This document shows, piece after piece, positions 14,991 through 22,094 of a stretch of DNA of 36,371 nucleotides (positions are counted from its first letter, which is position 1; each line of letters begins with the position of its first letter). Below the pieces are notes generated by a model, which had not been told where the DNA came from, did not search any database, and worked only from the letters and a program-made list of their open reading frames with translations. Position numbers and translations under genes: made by a program. The DNA is from a virus: positions 1 to 36,371 of IMG/VR virus record IMGVR_UViG_3300050821_003656. The stretch is one strand, 5' to 3'.

Positions 14991-16488
14991 CCACTTCGAA
15001 TCCTTGATCGCGATAGACAGCTAGTCTCTCAAGAGCGTGCCTTCTCAACATATCAGAATGAGAAGGCACGAAGTCTACTACTAGTACAGTATTATCTTCT
15101 TCCTTAGCTCGAATACCACGTCCAATCCTTTGAAGAAGCTCGACGGGTGTCTTACGTGCGCCTGCCAGAATGAGTGAACGCATACCAGATATACTAAGCC
15201 CCTCAGAGAAAATGGTGGACGTTAGGACTGCGAAGTCTTGTTTCTCGTCGTATTCCTTTAAAACCTTAATCCGCTCTTCATCGGAGTGCTTCCCATGCAA
15301 GACCTTACATTCCACTCCACGCACTTTACACATAGCCTCGATAGCTTCGATGTGCTCAATGGAGTGTGTGAAAACAAACGGGGGTTTCTTGGCTTGGGTA
15401 AGCAGTCGTATACATTTAACGACGTTCTTTACCCATTTGGTGTCCTGCGTTGCCGCAAGCTTAAATACCTTTCCGTACAGATTCGGTGGGGGCTCATACG
15501 ATCCGTCAGCGGTAATCTTACCCTTCGGAGTAATCACTGTAGGGCCGAAGCAGTTACGGTCGTCAATAACAATGATCTTCGGTTTAGCTGAGTAGCCTTG
15601 CTCAATCATGAAGGCGTTGTCGATTCGATCGATGACAGGACCAAGGAACTGCTCCATGTGCCAGCGATGCCACCGAGCTCCATCTTTCGACTTAGCTACC
15701 ACTTCGGCATCCTTGCGCTTGGTGGACTTGTCAGCGGTACCGGTGAAACCTATGCGCCAGAAAGCGTTCTGTGCTCCCATCAGGATCTTCTGATAGGCTG
15801 GTGACTGTGCGTGATGTGTTTCGTCGGTCATGACGAAGTCACATTCGTGTGAAAACTCGATGAGCTTGCTGCTTTCACCCTTCTTACGCGCTTCTACATC
15901 TAGCGACTGATAGGTTACGACCGTAACAGGTCCTACCTTTTTGGTCTTATTCCAGACCACGACCCTCGGATTACCCCCGAGACGTAAAGGTAAGCGCTTA
16001 CTTATTTCCATCAGAACCGTGAGGTTCGGTACGATAACCAAGCCCTTCAGGTCGAGTTGCCGGGATAGGTTAGCAACTATAGCTGCAAGAATCTCGGTCT
16101 TGCCCGCATTAGTTGCATGCCACAATATCCCCCTGCGATACTCGAGCGCGGCATTCACGCCCTGAACCTGGTAGTCCCTGAGATCAATGCCTTCAAGGCA
16201 GTCAGGCGCAGTTGGCTTGCATGAGCCTAAAGTAACTAAAGGAGTTACCGAGGTGACCACCTCGTGACCCCTGTTACGCAGGCGAAGCTCCAGGCGAGGA
16301 AATAGGCCGGAAGGGAGCCGTTGCTTGTCTTTGTCGAAGAAGTGCTTCAGACCGTCCCACATGCCAGCACGGAAGGAGTAATCCTGAGCGCGGCCTGGAT
16401 CGGGAATGCAGAGCAACTTGTCGACGGTTACCCAGTCGCCCTCGATGAGCTTGGTAAAGACGGCATCCTCTTCGAAGCGGAATAACAA
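14947..16488 (-). CDS. uvsW: SF2 DNA helicase, UvsW-like
   Basis: The 513-residue protein is an SF2 helicase: Q-like motif IDLRDYQVQGV near 101, motif I ATNAGKT at 125-131, motif II DETHH near 219, motif III GFTGTADKS, and motif VI QRIGRGIRAKE near 454. The about 100 residues before the motor resemble the UvsW N-terminal region. UvsW-type enzymes remodel R-loops and branched DNA and switch initiation from origin- to recombination-dependent. The start is TTG at 16488; GAGG lies six bases upstream, and that Shine-Dalgarno is the 3' arm of a hairpin, suggesting translational control. The end overlaps the small plus-strand gene convergently. Confidence 0.85.
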   Translation of the reverse strand: MLFRFEEDAVFTKLIEGDWVTVDKLLCIPDPGRAQDYSFRAGMWDGLKHFFDKDKQRLPSGLFPRLELRLRNRGHEVVTSVTPLVTLGSCKPTAPDCLEGIDLRDYQVQGVNAALEYRRGILWHATNAGKTEILAAIVANLSRQLDLKGLVIVPNLTVLMEISKRLPLRLGGNPRVVVWNKTKKVGPVTVVTYQSLDVEARKKGESSKLIEFSHECDFVMTDETHHAQSPAYQKILMGAQNAFWRIGFTGTADKSTKRKDAEVVAKSKDGARWHRWHMEQFLGPVIDRIDNAFMIEQGYSAKPKIIVIDDRNCFGPTVITPKGKITADGSYEPPPNLYGKVFKLAATQDTKWVKNVVKCIRLLTQAKKPPFVFTHSIEHIEAIEAMCKVRGVECKVLHGKHSDEERIKVLKEYDEKQDFAVLTSTIFSEGLSISGMRSLILAGARKTPVELLQRIGRGIRAKEEDNTVLVVDFVPSHSDMLRRHALERLAVYRDQGFEVVNVKDVTRLTEFLL

Positions 16489-16494
16489 AATGAA

Positions 16495-16514
16495 CCTCAG
16501 GGTTTAGGCTGAGG
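16495..16514 (-). promoter_or_regulatory. Hairpin hiding the Shine-Dalgarno of the UvsW-like gene
   Basis: On the mRNA, CCTCAG pairs with CTGAGG across an eight-base loop. The 3' arm contains the GAGG Shine-Dalgarno located six bases before the TTG start, so the folded form would block initiation. Confidence 0.5.
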
Positions 16515-16543
16515 TCCAGAATACAGAATGAGAAAAGGACGGT

Positions 16544-16804
16544 CTAGCGGATGACCCGCCTGCCAAAGCTCAATGCCTTCATTTGTGAGCAATAATGCGC
16601 ATACTCCCCAGGCTTTGTTTCAACTATACTATTCATGGCTTTCTGTACGTACTCAAGCGCAACGTAAACGTCATCGGACTCCTTAGACTTTATACCCTTC
16701 AGGCGACCAGCAATCGCTTTCAAAAGAAGCGTAGCTGCGAACAACTCGCCATAGTACATGTCAATGCGCCGCTTCTGATCCGCTAAACGTCGGGATTCAG
16801 TCAT
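16544..16804 (-). CDS. Small hypothetical protein
   Basis: An 86-residue helical protein beginning MTESRRLADQKRRID. I use ATG 16804 because it overlaps the upstream stop as ATGA; the frame extends nine codons further to 16831, but only into the upstream gene. It has no recognised motif, a basic C-terminus (SFGRRVIR), and lies 55 bp before the UvsW-like gene. It is probably a small early protein of unknown role. Confidence 0.65.
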   Translation of the reverse strand: MTESRRLADQKRRIDMYYGELFAATLLLKAIAGRLKGIKSKESDDVYVALEYVQKAMNSIVETKPGEYAHYCSQMKALSFGRRVIR

Positions 16805-17055
16805 GCTACAAACTCCGGTAGATACACCCAATGCGTCACCGTCTTCAATCGCATATAGCGTGGACCACGCTCACTGCCAATAATCCACCGTTTATTACCG
16901 TTGGCATCAAATCCGAGCCATGCGATCACGAAAATAGGACGAGGACTGTAACCCGCTATAACCGCGCAGACGCGCTCACCGTCTTGCGGCAACTCCGGTG
17001 GACGCGTAATTTTAGTCCGAATCCATGACGTTGACGGTAACGCAAGGTGTGTCAC
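16801..17055 (-). CDS. DUF551-like small protein
   Basis: An 84-residue protein whose pattern fits the phage-common DUF551 family: an early Trp with PELPQDGERVCAV (family form: W..V...LPE.G..VLV), a central aromatic strand, and the closing VTHWVYLPEF (family form: VTHWMPLPEPP). The family has no established function and is common in early regions of phages and prophages. The start is a GTG overlapping the upstream stop as GTGA; the stop overlaps the next start as ATGA. Confidence 0.7.
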   Translation of the reverse strand: MTHLALPSTSWIRTKITRPPELPQDGERVCAVIAGYSPRPIFVIAWLGFDANGNKRWIIGSERGPRYMRLKTVTHWVYLPEFVA

Positions 17056-17543
17056 TTCTTCCCTTTACGACCTTTACGGCTCTTCTTCGCCACGGGCTTA
17101 GGCGTAACCGAGGCCGCCAGGGACTCAACTTCCGCCAGAGCCTTCTGGATGTTACCGCCGAAGCGCCTCTCCGTCCATGCTTGGAAGACGTCCTTTTTCT
17201 GATACATAAGCGCCCGTGTGACGGGTTCTCCGTGATGCTCTCCAGCTCGAACATTCACGAAGTGAGCTGCTAGGTTAATAGCTGACTCACCCTCTACGAG
17301 CTTGCGGTGGATGAACGGGAACTTCACTTCCGTACGTACTACTGAGTTCGTCAGACGGTTAATCTCCACTTCCCCGAGCGCTTTATCCACGACCTCAGGA
17401 TGCTCGGCAATAGCGATGCGCTGTGCGTGCTTCAGGTCCGCGTGCCTCATGTGGAAGTGCTTCTTGGCAGCTACCATCCCTAAAGTCCAGATGAGCGGGG
17501 ATGCAGCGGCCCGAGCGATAGCAGACGTGTCAGTTGAAGTCAT
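17052..17543 (-). CDS. Hypothetical protein, first gene after the strong promoter
   Basis: A 163-residue protein, helical with a very basic C-terminus (KPVAKKSRKGRKGKK) suggesting nucleic-acid contact. The central region contains HMRHADLKHAQRIAI and EVVDKALGEVEINRL. No family recognised. It is the first gene of the replication operon downstream of the TTGACA-N17-TAAAAT promoter, separated by about 440 nt of structured leader. A motif I palindrome lies 27-43 bases before the ATG. It overlaps the DUF551-like gene by four bases. Confidence 0.7.
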   Translation of the reverse strand: MTSTDTSAIARAAASPLIWTLGMVAAKKHFHMRHADLKHAQRIAIAEHPEVVDKALGEVEINRLTNSVVRTEVKFPFIHRKLVEGESAINLAAHFVNVRAGEHHGEPVTRALMYQKKDVFQAWTERRFGGNIQKALAEVESLAASVTPKPVAKKSRKGRKGKK

Positions 17544-17568
17544 ACCGTTAGTTCCTCAGTTTTGTGAC

Positions 17569-17585
17569 GTGGACAATCTGTCCTT
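17569..17585 (-). repeat. Motif I copy C
   Basis: The minus strand reads AAGGACAGATTGTCCAC; the core is 17571-17583. It is noncoding, 27-43 bases upstream of the ATG at 17543. Confidence 0.75.
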
Positions 17586-17714
17586 CATGTGTGAGGGCGA
17601 GTATGAATGCGTTTCTTTACAAGTACAGAACTATTTTGCTTGAAACTATTAGTATATTAGTAATTGCCCTATCATTGAGGTGACTAACTCAATAGCGGTC
17701 TCTTGAACTGAACG

Positions 17715-17734
17715 AGGTCACCTTGGTGTGACCT
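17715..17734 (-). repeat. Motif II copy with 7-bp inverted arms
   Basis: It contains the exact 13-mer GGTCACCTTGGTG and extends into AGGTCAC-N6-GTGACCT, a perfect 7-bp inverted repeat. Confidence 0.65.
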
Positions 17735-17824
17735 AATGACAGCTTACCAGATTCGACCGACTGAGGGCGAAGCCCGATGGAGGATGCCGAGCCGAAGGCG
17801 AGGAATAGTGCTCAATAGCTCCAC

Positions 17825-17837
17825 GGTCACCTTGGTG
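17825..17837 (-). repeat. Motif II full copy
   Basis: Exact GGTCACCTTGGTG, noncoding apart from the stop of a possible leader peptide ORF. Confidence 0.65.
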
Positions 17838-17955
17838 AAAACTCGAAAATTGAATAGGGCCGAGCGCGGAGCGCGGCCAGGTCAGCCATAGCTCTCGCTT
17901 CGCTCGAGCTATGCTCCTTCGGGCCTTCGGCCCTCAGTCGCTCCAATCTTGTCAT
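17827..17955 (-). CDS. Possible 42-residue leader peptide
   Basis: An ATG at 17955 lies about 26 bases after the predicted start site of the strong promoter and follows a purine-rich GAGGAACGAGGACG. The frame gives a 42-residue Arg/Ala/Glu-rich peptide starting MTRLERLRAEGPKEH and ending within a motif II copy. The codons run through GC-rich hairpins, so the amino acid sequence may be a by-product of RNA structure. It is listed because the position and Shine-Dalgarno fit a leader peptide. Confidence 0.3.
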   Translation of the reverse strand: MTRLERLRAEGPKEHSSSEARAMADLAALRARPYSIFEFSPR

Positions 17956-17987
17956 CGTCCTCGTTCCTCTCGGACTCAACAAGATTG
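17944..17987. promoter_or_regulatory. Inverted repeat spanning the predicted start site (operator candidate)
   Basis: CAATCTTGT (17944-17952) and ACAAGATTG (17979-17987) are perfect 9-bp inverted arms 26 bases apart. One arm directly abuts the -10 box and covers +1, the geometry of a repressor site. Confidence 0.45.
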
Positions 17988-18016
17988 ATTTTAGCATTCG
18001 CTTTTTGAACTGTCAA
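17988..18016 (-). promoter_or_regulatory. Strong sigma70-type promoter for the replication module
   Basis: TTGACA (18011-18016) and TAAAAT (17988-17993) are separated by exactly 17 bases on the minus strand. This is the best promoter match I found, with a predicted start near 17981. It should drive the early/replication operon with host RNA polymerase. Confidence 0.8.
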
Positions 18017-18101
18017 GCCTAGATGCGAGTCGCTTACGCGAACGGACAGATATAGGGCCTGCTGGCCCGCGAAGCGGCCATATTCAGTTTTGAATTTTCA
18101 C

Positions 18102-18127
18102 GGTCACCTTGGTTAACTAAGGTGACC
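18102..18127. repeat. Motif II long palindrome
   Basis: GGTCACCTT and AAGGTGACC are inverted arms around GGTTAACT, giving a 26-bp near-perfect palindrome with one mismatched pair. It lies between the end of the membrane-protein gene and the strong promoter. Confidence 0.65.
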
Positions 18128-18142
18128 TCGCTCATTATTGAA

Positions 18143-18157
18143 TGACAATTATTGTCA
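18143..18157. repeat. 15-bp palindrome at the end of the lipoprotein gene
   Basis: TGACAATTATTGTCA is a perfect palindrome around a central T and overlaps the stop codon at 18155-18157. No clear U-run follows, so it is at best a weak terminator; it could be a protein site. Confidence 0.45.
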
Positions 18158-18805
18158 CAACTTCTTAGCGTCTGCTTCAACCTTCGTCACGTCTGTCTCG
18201 AGCGCAGACTTTGTCGTTCCCGCCTTCAGCTTCGCGATCAGTGCCGTCACATGCGGATCGGTAGATATACCATTGTTCGTGGCTAGGGCTTTCGCGGCAG
18301 CCCAGTGCACGTGGAGGACCCACAAGCCAGCCAGGAGCGCGATGACTAAAGCGCCTATAGCTATGTAAAGCAGGAAAGGAATTAGAGCTTGGATCAGGAG
18401 GGCCGCACCGATCATTCCGCCACCAACGCCCATGACCGACAAACCGATCTTAGTCATACCGAACACACAGATGCCTACACCTAGGCCAATTATTATAACA
18501 CTAATTCCCATGAAAAAGCGCATCGAGGAATTTGTGTCCGAGACGTTCTCTTGAGTGCTGGTCTCAAAGATCGCACCCTTCAAAGCTGAAGCGAGCTTGT
18601 TATTACCTGCCGTCTTCGCAGCGGTCTGCTGGGCGATGAGGTCATTGATCGTGCTCGAGGTTCCACCTGACGCTTGCGTAGGAGCCACCGCCACAGGCCC
18701 GTGCATGACCGGTAACGAAGGCAGATTGCCTCTGAGAGAGCAGGAGCCCACAATGAGACATAGGGCCGCTACAGCCAAACCGAGTGCTCTGGTAAACGTA
18801 TTCAT
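18155..18805 (-). CDS. Multi-pass membrane lipoprotein, unknown function
   Basis: The 216-residue protein starts with a lipoprotein signal: a hydrophobic stretch (LGLAVAALCLIVGS) and Cys at about residue 22. A Ser/Thr/Ala-rich linker follows, then two or three hydrophobic segments between about 96 and 162 with many Gly, and a soluble Ala/Lys-rich tail. A lipobox plus several membrane spans is unusual. It sits at the end of the tail operon with the coiled-coil membrane protein upstream, a place where lysis or superinfection-exclusion genes are often found. I would not call it a holin or spanin without evidence. Confidence 0.65.
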   Translation of the reverse strand: MNTFTRALGLAVAALCLIVGSCSLRGNLPSLPVMHGPVAVAPTQASGGTSSTINDLIAQQTAAKTAGNNKLASALKGAIFETSTQENVSDTNSSMRFFMGISVIIIGLGVGICVFGMTKIGLSVMGVGGGMIGAALLIQALIPFLLYIAIGALVIALLAGLWVLHVHWAAAKALATNNGISTDPHVTALIAKLKAGTTKSALETDVTKVEADAKKL

Positions 18806-18806
18806 G

Positions 18807-19616
18807 TCATGAGCCTTGTGCTGTGGACAGGCTGTCCTCGTGCGCGTACAAGTCCGTTACTGTGTCTTTGCACTTCTGAACGTGATCAGTTAGTACAGAG
18901 TTGATGATGGCGCGCATCTCTTCAACGCGTTCGTCAATTGGTGCGGTGTGCGCGTAGAGCTTTTCCACACGTGCCCAGCATTCATCTACTATGGTATACC
19001 TAGATCCAGACCCTCCTGCGCCACGTTGTTCGAACCACGGGTGAAGGTCAGCGGTTAAACCAGGGTAGTCTGCGTGCAATGATTCTTCAGCTTTAATAAC
19101 CACTTGCCCGAGAGCCATCCCTACCTTCATCTTTATGAAGTCAGAGCGCGATTCATAATCATTCTTACGTAAAGATTGATCGAATATAGACGTGAGTTCT
19201 GCACGGATGTAGTCGAACTTACTCTCAATAATGGCTATTGAAGCCGCCTTTGAGATAACTTGGGCCTGCCGGTCACGGAGGTCCCGCATGGTGGTACCGA
19301 GGTCCTCTACGGTCTCTTGGAGGTTTTCAAGCTTATCAGTTACGTGCTTCACGACTTCAACACTCGTAGCAGCGGTAGCTTTCATCTCGAGCGTGACATT
19401 GGTGAGTAAGTCCCGGAATTCCTTAGCTCGTTTGTCCTTAGCCTCGTTCTCTTCGGTGCGAGACTTAACCTTTTCCTTCTTGTCTAAATAAGCGATCAGT
19501 CTATTAACCGCTAGGTAGCATAAGAGGCTCCCAATGACCAGAGCCTGGATGGCTGGTCCAACATGGGTCAGGAAGTTTACAACCGCCGTGATGTCGAAAT
19601 CGAGGTCAAAACCCAT
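18807..19616 (-). CDS. Membrane-anchored coiled-coil protein
   Basis: The 269-residue protein has one transmembrane segment near residues 22-41 (IQALVIGSLLCYLAVN). A Lys/Glu-rich region follows, then a long predicted coiled coil at about 45-150 with heptad-like VEVVKHVTDKLENLQETV. The C-terminal half is soluble. No enzymatic motif is visible. It precedes the membrane lipoprotein with a one-base gap, so the two may act together, for example in lysis timing or exclusion; this is inference. A motif I copy lies in its last codons. Confidence 0.65.
   Translation of the reverse strand: MGFDLDFDITAVVNFLTHVGPAIQALVIGSLLCYLAVNRLIAYLDKKEKVKSRTEENEAKDKRAKEFRDLLTNVTLEMKATAATSVEVVKHVTDKLENLQETVEDLGTTMRDLRDRQAQVISKAASIAIIESKFDYIRAELTSIFDQSLRKNDYESRSDFIKMKVGMALGQVVIKAEESLHADYPGLTADLHPWFEQRGAGGSGSRYTIVDECWARVEKLYAHTAPIDERVEEMRAIINSVLTDHVQKCKDTVTDLYAHEDSLSTAQGS
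18823..18839 (-). repeat. Motif I copy B
   Basis: The minus strand reads GAGGACAGCCTGTCCAC; the core is 18825-18837. It sits in the last codons of the coiled-coil protein (EDSLST) and 18-34 bases upstream of the lipoprotein ATG. Confidence 0.7.
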
Positions 19617-19625
19617 AAGAGCCTA

Positions 19626-20768
19626 TTACAAGCCATTCGTGGTGATGAGCGCACAGAAGTAGCCGTTACCACCAGCTGACCCAGCATCGCCGCCGCCACC
19701 GCCGGAACCCTGGGTACCGTTGATCGCGAGGATAGGACCTACCGTTGAAGATCCGATGCCACCCGAAGCAAATGGGCTTGGTCCACCTGAGGTCTGACAA
19801 TGAGGACCCGTTGTGGCCTTCAGACCAGAAGATCCAGCTTGACCGGCTGCAAAGGCAGTAGCTACGAACCCAACATTACTGTTGTACTGTTGGAATGTGA
19901 CCACGCCTCCTACTGGACTGGCCGAACTCGTCCCCCCAATTCCGCCGCCACAGGTTATGACTAAAGCAGGTAAACCCGCACGGTTAATCGTAACGGTGCT
20001 TGAGCCACCATTCGCACCAGTTCCACCTACACCGCCGCCACCGCCGGAACCAAGAGTGACGACGATAGTGTCTCCCGGAGCTAGACGGATAGGTAAGTTT
20101 ACGATAGCTCCGCCCGAAGAACCTGAAGTCGCATCATCCGTATCGGCTGCGCCGCCGCCACCGCCGCCAATGCACGAAATAACGGCAACGCATCCGGTGC
20201 TCGGTCCTGTGACTAATGTGGTCGAACCTATGGGGCCATTAGCCTCAATGAATAATGACGAATTCTGAACCACGAATGCGGTCGTAGCTACATTCGTAGA
20301 GTCGTCACCTAAAGCACGTGTCGGTGCTACTAACTGTGTCGTGAACGCGTTATTACCGGTCCATGTATTGGCTGAACCAAGCAGGCTTGCAATGGCTGCG
20401 GTCAGTTGACCAAATGCACACGAGTCCGTAGATACTGAACCATTACCTAATCCGGTGAGGATATGCCCGTTCATGGGCAGGTTTGCTTCCATGCCAGCGG
20501 TCGAGTCAGCTTGTGCGGAACCATCCCTACGCAAATAGTCTGTGTCAATAACGTTTATTGCAGCTACAAGAAGATTCACAGTTGTTCGTAAGGTCTCCGT
20601 GCGCTTCTCATGCGCCGTGTCCTGACGGTTCGCTCCACCTGGCAACGGTCCTACGCGGTCGACAATAGTGATCCGCTCTACTGTAGGGAATACATCAGCA
20701 GGCAAGTCACTGTTAGGCGCTGGCGTTGCAGTTATGGCAGTTATCGGGGTACCAGGCGTGCCGGGCAT
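19626..20768 (-). CDS. Tail fibre protein with glycine-rich C-terminal domain
   Basis: The 380-residue protein has a Thr/Pro/Ala-rich N-terminus, a phage-fibre repeat segment (DGSAQADSTAGMEANLPMNG, then APTRALGDDSTNVATTAFV), and a C-terminal half built of glycine runs: GGGGGGAAD, GSGGGGGVGGTG, CGGGIGG and GSGGGGGDAG. That half resembles the glycine-rich fibre-tip domain of several phages, where polyglycine helices pack into a receptor-binding tip. It should be the distal host-recognition protein. It follows the tail proteins by a few bases. Glycine-rich repeats are prone to recombination, so this part is probably variable between relatives. Confidence 0.8.
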   Translation of the reverse strand: MPGTPGTPITAITATPAPNSDLPADVFPTVERITIVDRVGPLPGGANRQDTAHEKRTETLRTTVNLLVAAINVIDTDYLRRDGSAQADSTAGMEANLPMNGHILTGLGNGSVSTDSCAFGQLTAAIASLLGSANTWTGNNAFTTQLVAPTRALGDDSTNVATTAFVVQNSSLFIEANGPIGSTTLVTGPSTGCVAVISCIGGGGGGAADTDDATSGSSGGAIVNLPIRLAPGDTIVVTLGSGGGGGVGGTGANGGSSTVTINRAGLPALVITCGGGIGGTSSASPVGGVVTFQQYNSNVGFVATAFAAGQAGSSGLKATTGPHCQTSGGPSPFASGGIGSSTVGPILAINGTQGSGGGGGDAGSAGGNGYFCALITTNGL

Positions 20769-20771
20769 ATA

Positions 20772-21311
20772 TTAAGACCTAGCCAGAGAGATGTTATGCA
20801 CAAACTGCAGGCCATACGCGTTTGTCTTGAGTTCGCTGAAAATACACTTAGCCATGACCTTACCATTCACGAGCTTTAGAGCTTCCTCCGTAACCGTGAC
20901 CCCTACCGCTTCTGTGATCGGGAGAACGCCGTTCACTTGAATAGAGAAAGTACCCGAGTACGAAAAGGTAATCGGCGGGATATAGATGAGTGATCCTACC
21001 GAAGTGGTACTGCCCGTGACTGGGGTCGCAGGACCTACGGTGTCACCAAGTTCCATCGATCCAATAGTGATGTCAGCGATTGAACCAAATGTAGAGCCGC
21101 CAACTAAAGGAGCGCCCATATTATTGCCAAAGAAGGCAGCGAGCGCTTCCATTCCTTGGTCTACTATGAGATTTTTTCGTGTGAACGCGTGGATAGCGTT
21201 ACCATCATATAGAGCTCTAGTGAGGTCTTCCCCTATCAATACGCGATCCTTCAGAACTGGCTTCAGTCTGTAACACGACACTTTTCCACAAATTCTGAAT
21301 CCGTCTCGCAT
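20772..21311 (-). CDS. Tail/baseplate-associated protein (fibre attachment candidate)
   Basis: I start this 179-residue protein at ATG 21311 (MRDGFRICGK), preceded by AGGGACG; the frame extends to a TTG at 21353 that is less likely. It contains NLIVDQGMEALAAFFG, a pattern common in proteins linking fibres to the baseplate, then a beta-rich region with Ser/Thr/Gly. The position between the I-like protein and the fibre gene supports a fibre-connector or fibre-base role. The family assignment is tentative. Confidence 0.65.
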   Translation of the reverse strand: MRDGFRICGKVSCYRLKPVLKDRVLIGEDLTRALYDGNAIHAFTRKNLIVDQGMEALAAFFGNNMGAPLVGGSTFGSIADITIGSMELGDTVGPATPVTGSTTSVGSLIYIPPITFSYSGTFSIQVNGVLPITEAVGVTVTEEALKLVNGKVMAKCIFSELKTNAYGLQFVHNISLARS

Positions 21312-21325
21312 AACGTCCCTATAAG

Positions 21326-21353
21326 ATAGTACTCGTAGAGCACTCGTGGTCAA
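21326..21353 (-). promoter_or_regulatory. Weak promoter candidate before the fibre-connector gene
   Basis: TTGACC (21348-21353) is followed by 16 bases and TACTAT (21326-21331). The predicted start site would fall in or next to the Shine-Dalgarno of the gene at 21311, so the candidate is weak. Confidence 0.25.
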
Positions 21354-21359
21354 CTCGGC

Positions 21360-22094
21360 CTAGACATGAGTAATTGTCAGATTATCAGTAACAACTACGC
21401 CTTCAGTAGCACACGTGAAGTCCGTATCGAACCAACGGATCGATACATGCGCAGGTAATACATCGTTCAAAAGATCATTCGCTACAGCCGTTTTAATAGC
21501 CAGCGTTAGATCTAAAGGGTTCCCTGATCCGTCGTTCAGGTGGATTGCCAACCGGGAAGACAGATAGAAGCCGTCTTCCGTGCCATCCCCCGTTTCATAG
21601 CCGTGTGGCCTTTCGATACAGGTTGATGGGTCATTAGCCCCCGTAGCTGAAGAAGATGGCGTTCCAAAGGCATTGAGTACAGCAGACTGGTAGTTAGATC
21701 CCAGGGTCGGGTTAACCCATATCTCAGTAGCGTACCCTGTGTATCCAAGAGCTCTGATCCTATTTCTGACGGATATATCTAAACCTTTGAGCTTGAAGGT
21801 AGGAACTGCATTCTTGGTCTTCGCGCGCTGTACATTCAATGGGTCAGCGGCATCAAGTTCGAGCCCATAATTGGCCGCCAGCGCTGACAGGAAGAATGGC
21901 GACACCTGTTCGGGGTCATAAAATGTCAGTAGTACGCGAGTATCGTAGTTCCACTCGGACATGCAGGCGCCCAGGATCCTGGCCCAATAGGGGTAGATCT
22001 TGTCCGGGTCGAATATGTTGAATACATACTGTCCAGCCAGAGCGCGCTCCGGATAGGATAGGTATTCTTGCCAGACATAGGTTCCCTGCGTCAT
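21360..22094 (-). CDS. I: Tail protein I-like (P2 gpI family)
   Basis: The 244-residue product follows J in the P2/Mu order and has the family pattern: an N-terminal segment with LSALAANYGLELD, then the linker RAKTKNAVPTFKLKGLD and IRALGYTGYATEIW. In P2 this protein sits at the baseplate periphery and connects to the fibre. It overlaps the upstream gene by four bases. The assignment rests on pattern and gene order. Confidence 0.75.
   Translation of the reverse strand: MTQGTYVWQEYLSYPERALAGQYVFNIFDPDKIYPYWARILGACMSEWNYDTRVLLTFYDPEQVSPFFLSALAANYGLELDAADPLNVQRAKTKNAVPTFKLKGLDISVRNRIRALGYTGYATEIWVNPTLGSNYQSAVLNAFGTPSSSATGANDPSTCIERPHGYETGDGTEDGFYLSSRLAIHLNDGSGNPLDLTLAIKTAVANDLLNDVLPAHVSIRWFDTDFTCATEGVVVTDNLTITHV

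Larger units (their letters stand above)
17544..18154. other. 611-bp structured noncoding region between tail and replication modules
   Basis: This is the only long gap without a normal gene. From left to right it contains motif I (17569-17585), motif II (17715-17734, 17825-17837), hairpins with GAA or TTC loops at 17765-17775 (GGGC-GAA-GCCC), 17791-17799, 17858-17878, 17887-17913 (8-bp stem CATAGCTC/GAGCTATG) and 17921-17933 (GGGCC-TTC-GGCCC), an inverted repeat around the predicted start site (17944-17987), the promoter (17988-18016), another hairpin (18064-18079), and the longest motif II palindrome (18102-18127). The left part near 17640-17665 is AT-rich. It could be the control region and possibly a replication origin; the origin idea is inference only. 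Confidence 0.7.

Noticed and set aside
17640-18100. tRNA, ribozyme or CRISPR array in the hairpin-rich region
   Set aside because: No cloverleaf with T-loop, no conserved ribozyme core and no regular repeat-spacer pattern was found.
21312-21353. TTG start at 21353 for the fibre-connector gene
   Set aside because: That TTG is part of a possible -35 box; ATG 21311 has a good AGGGACG ribosome site.
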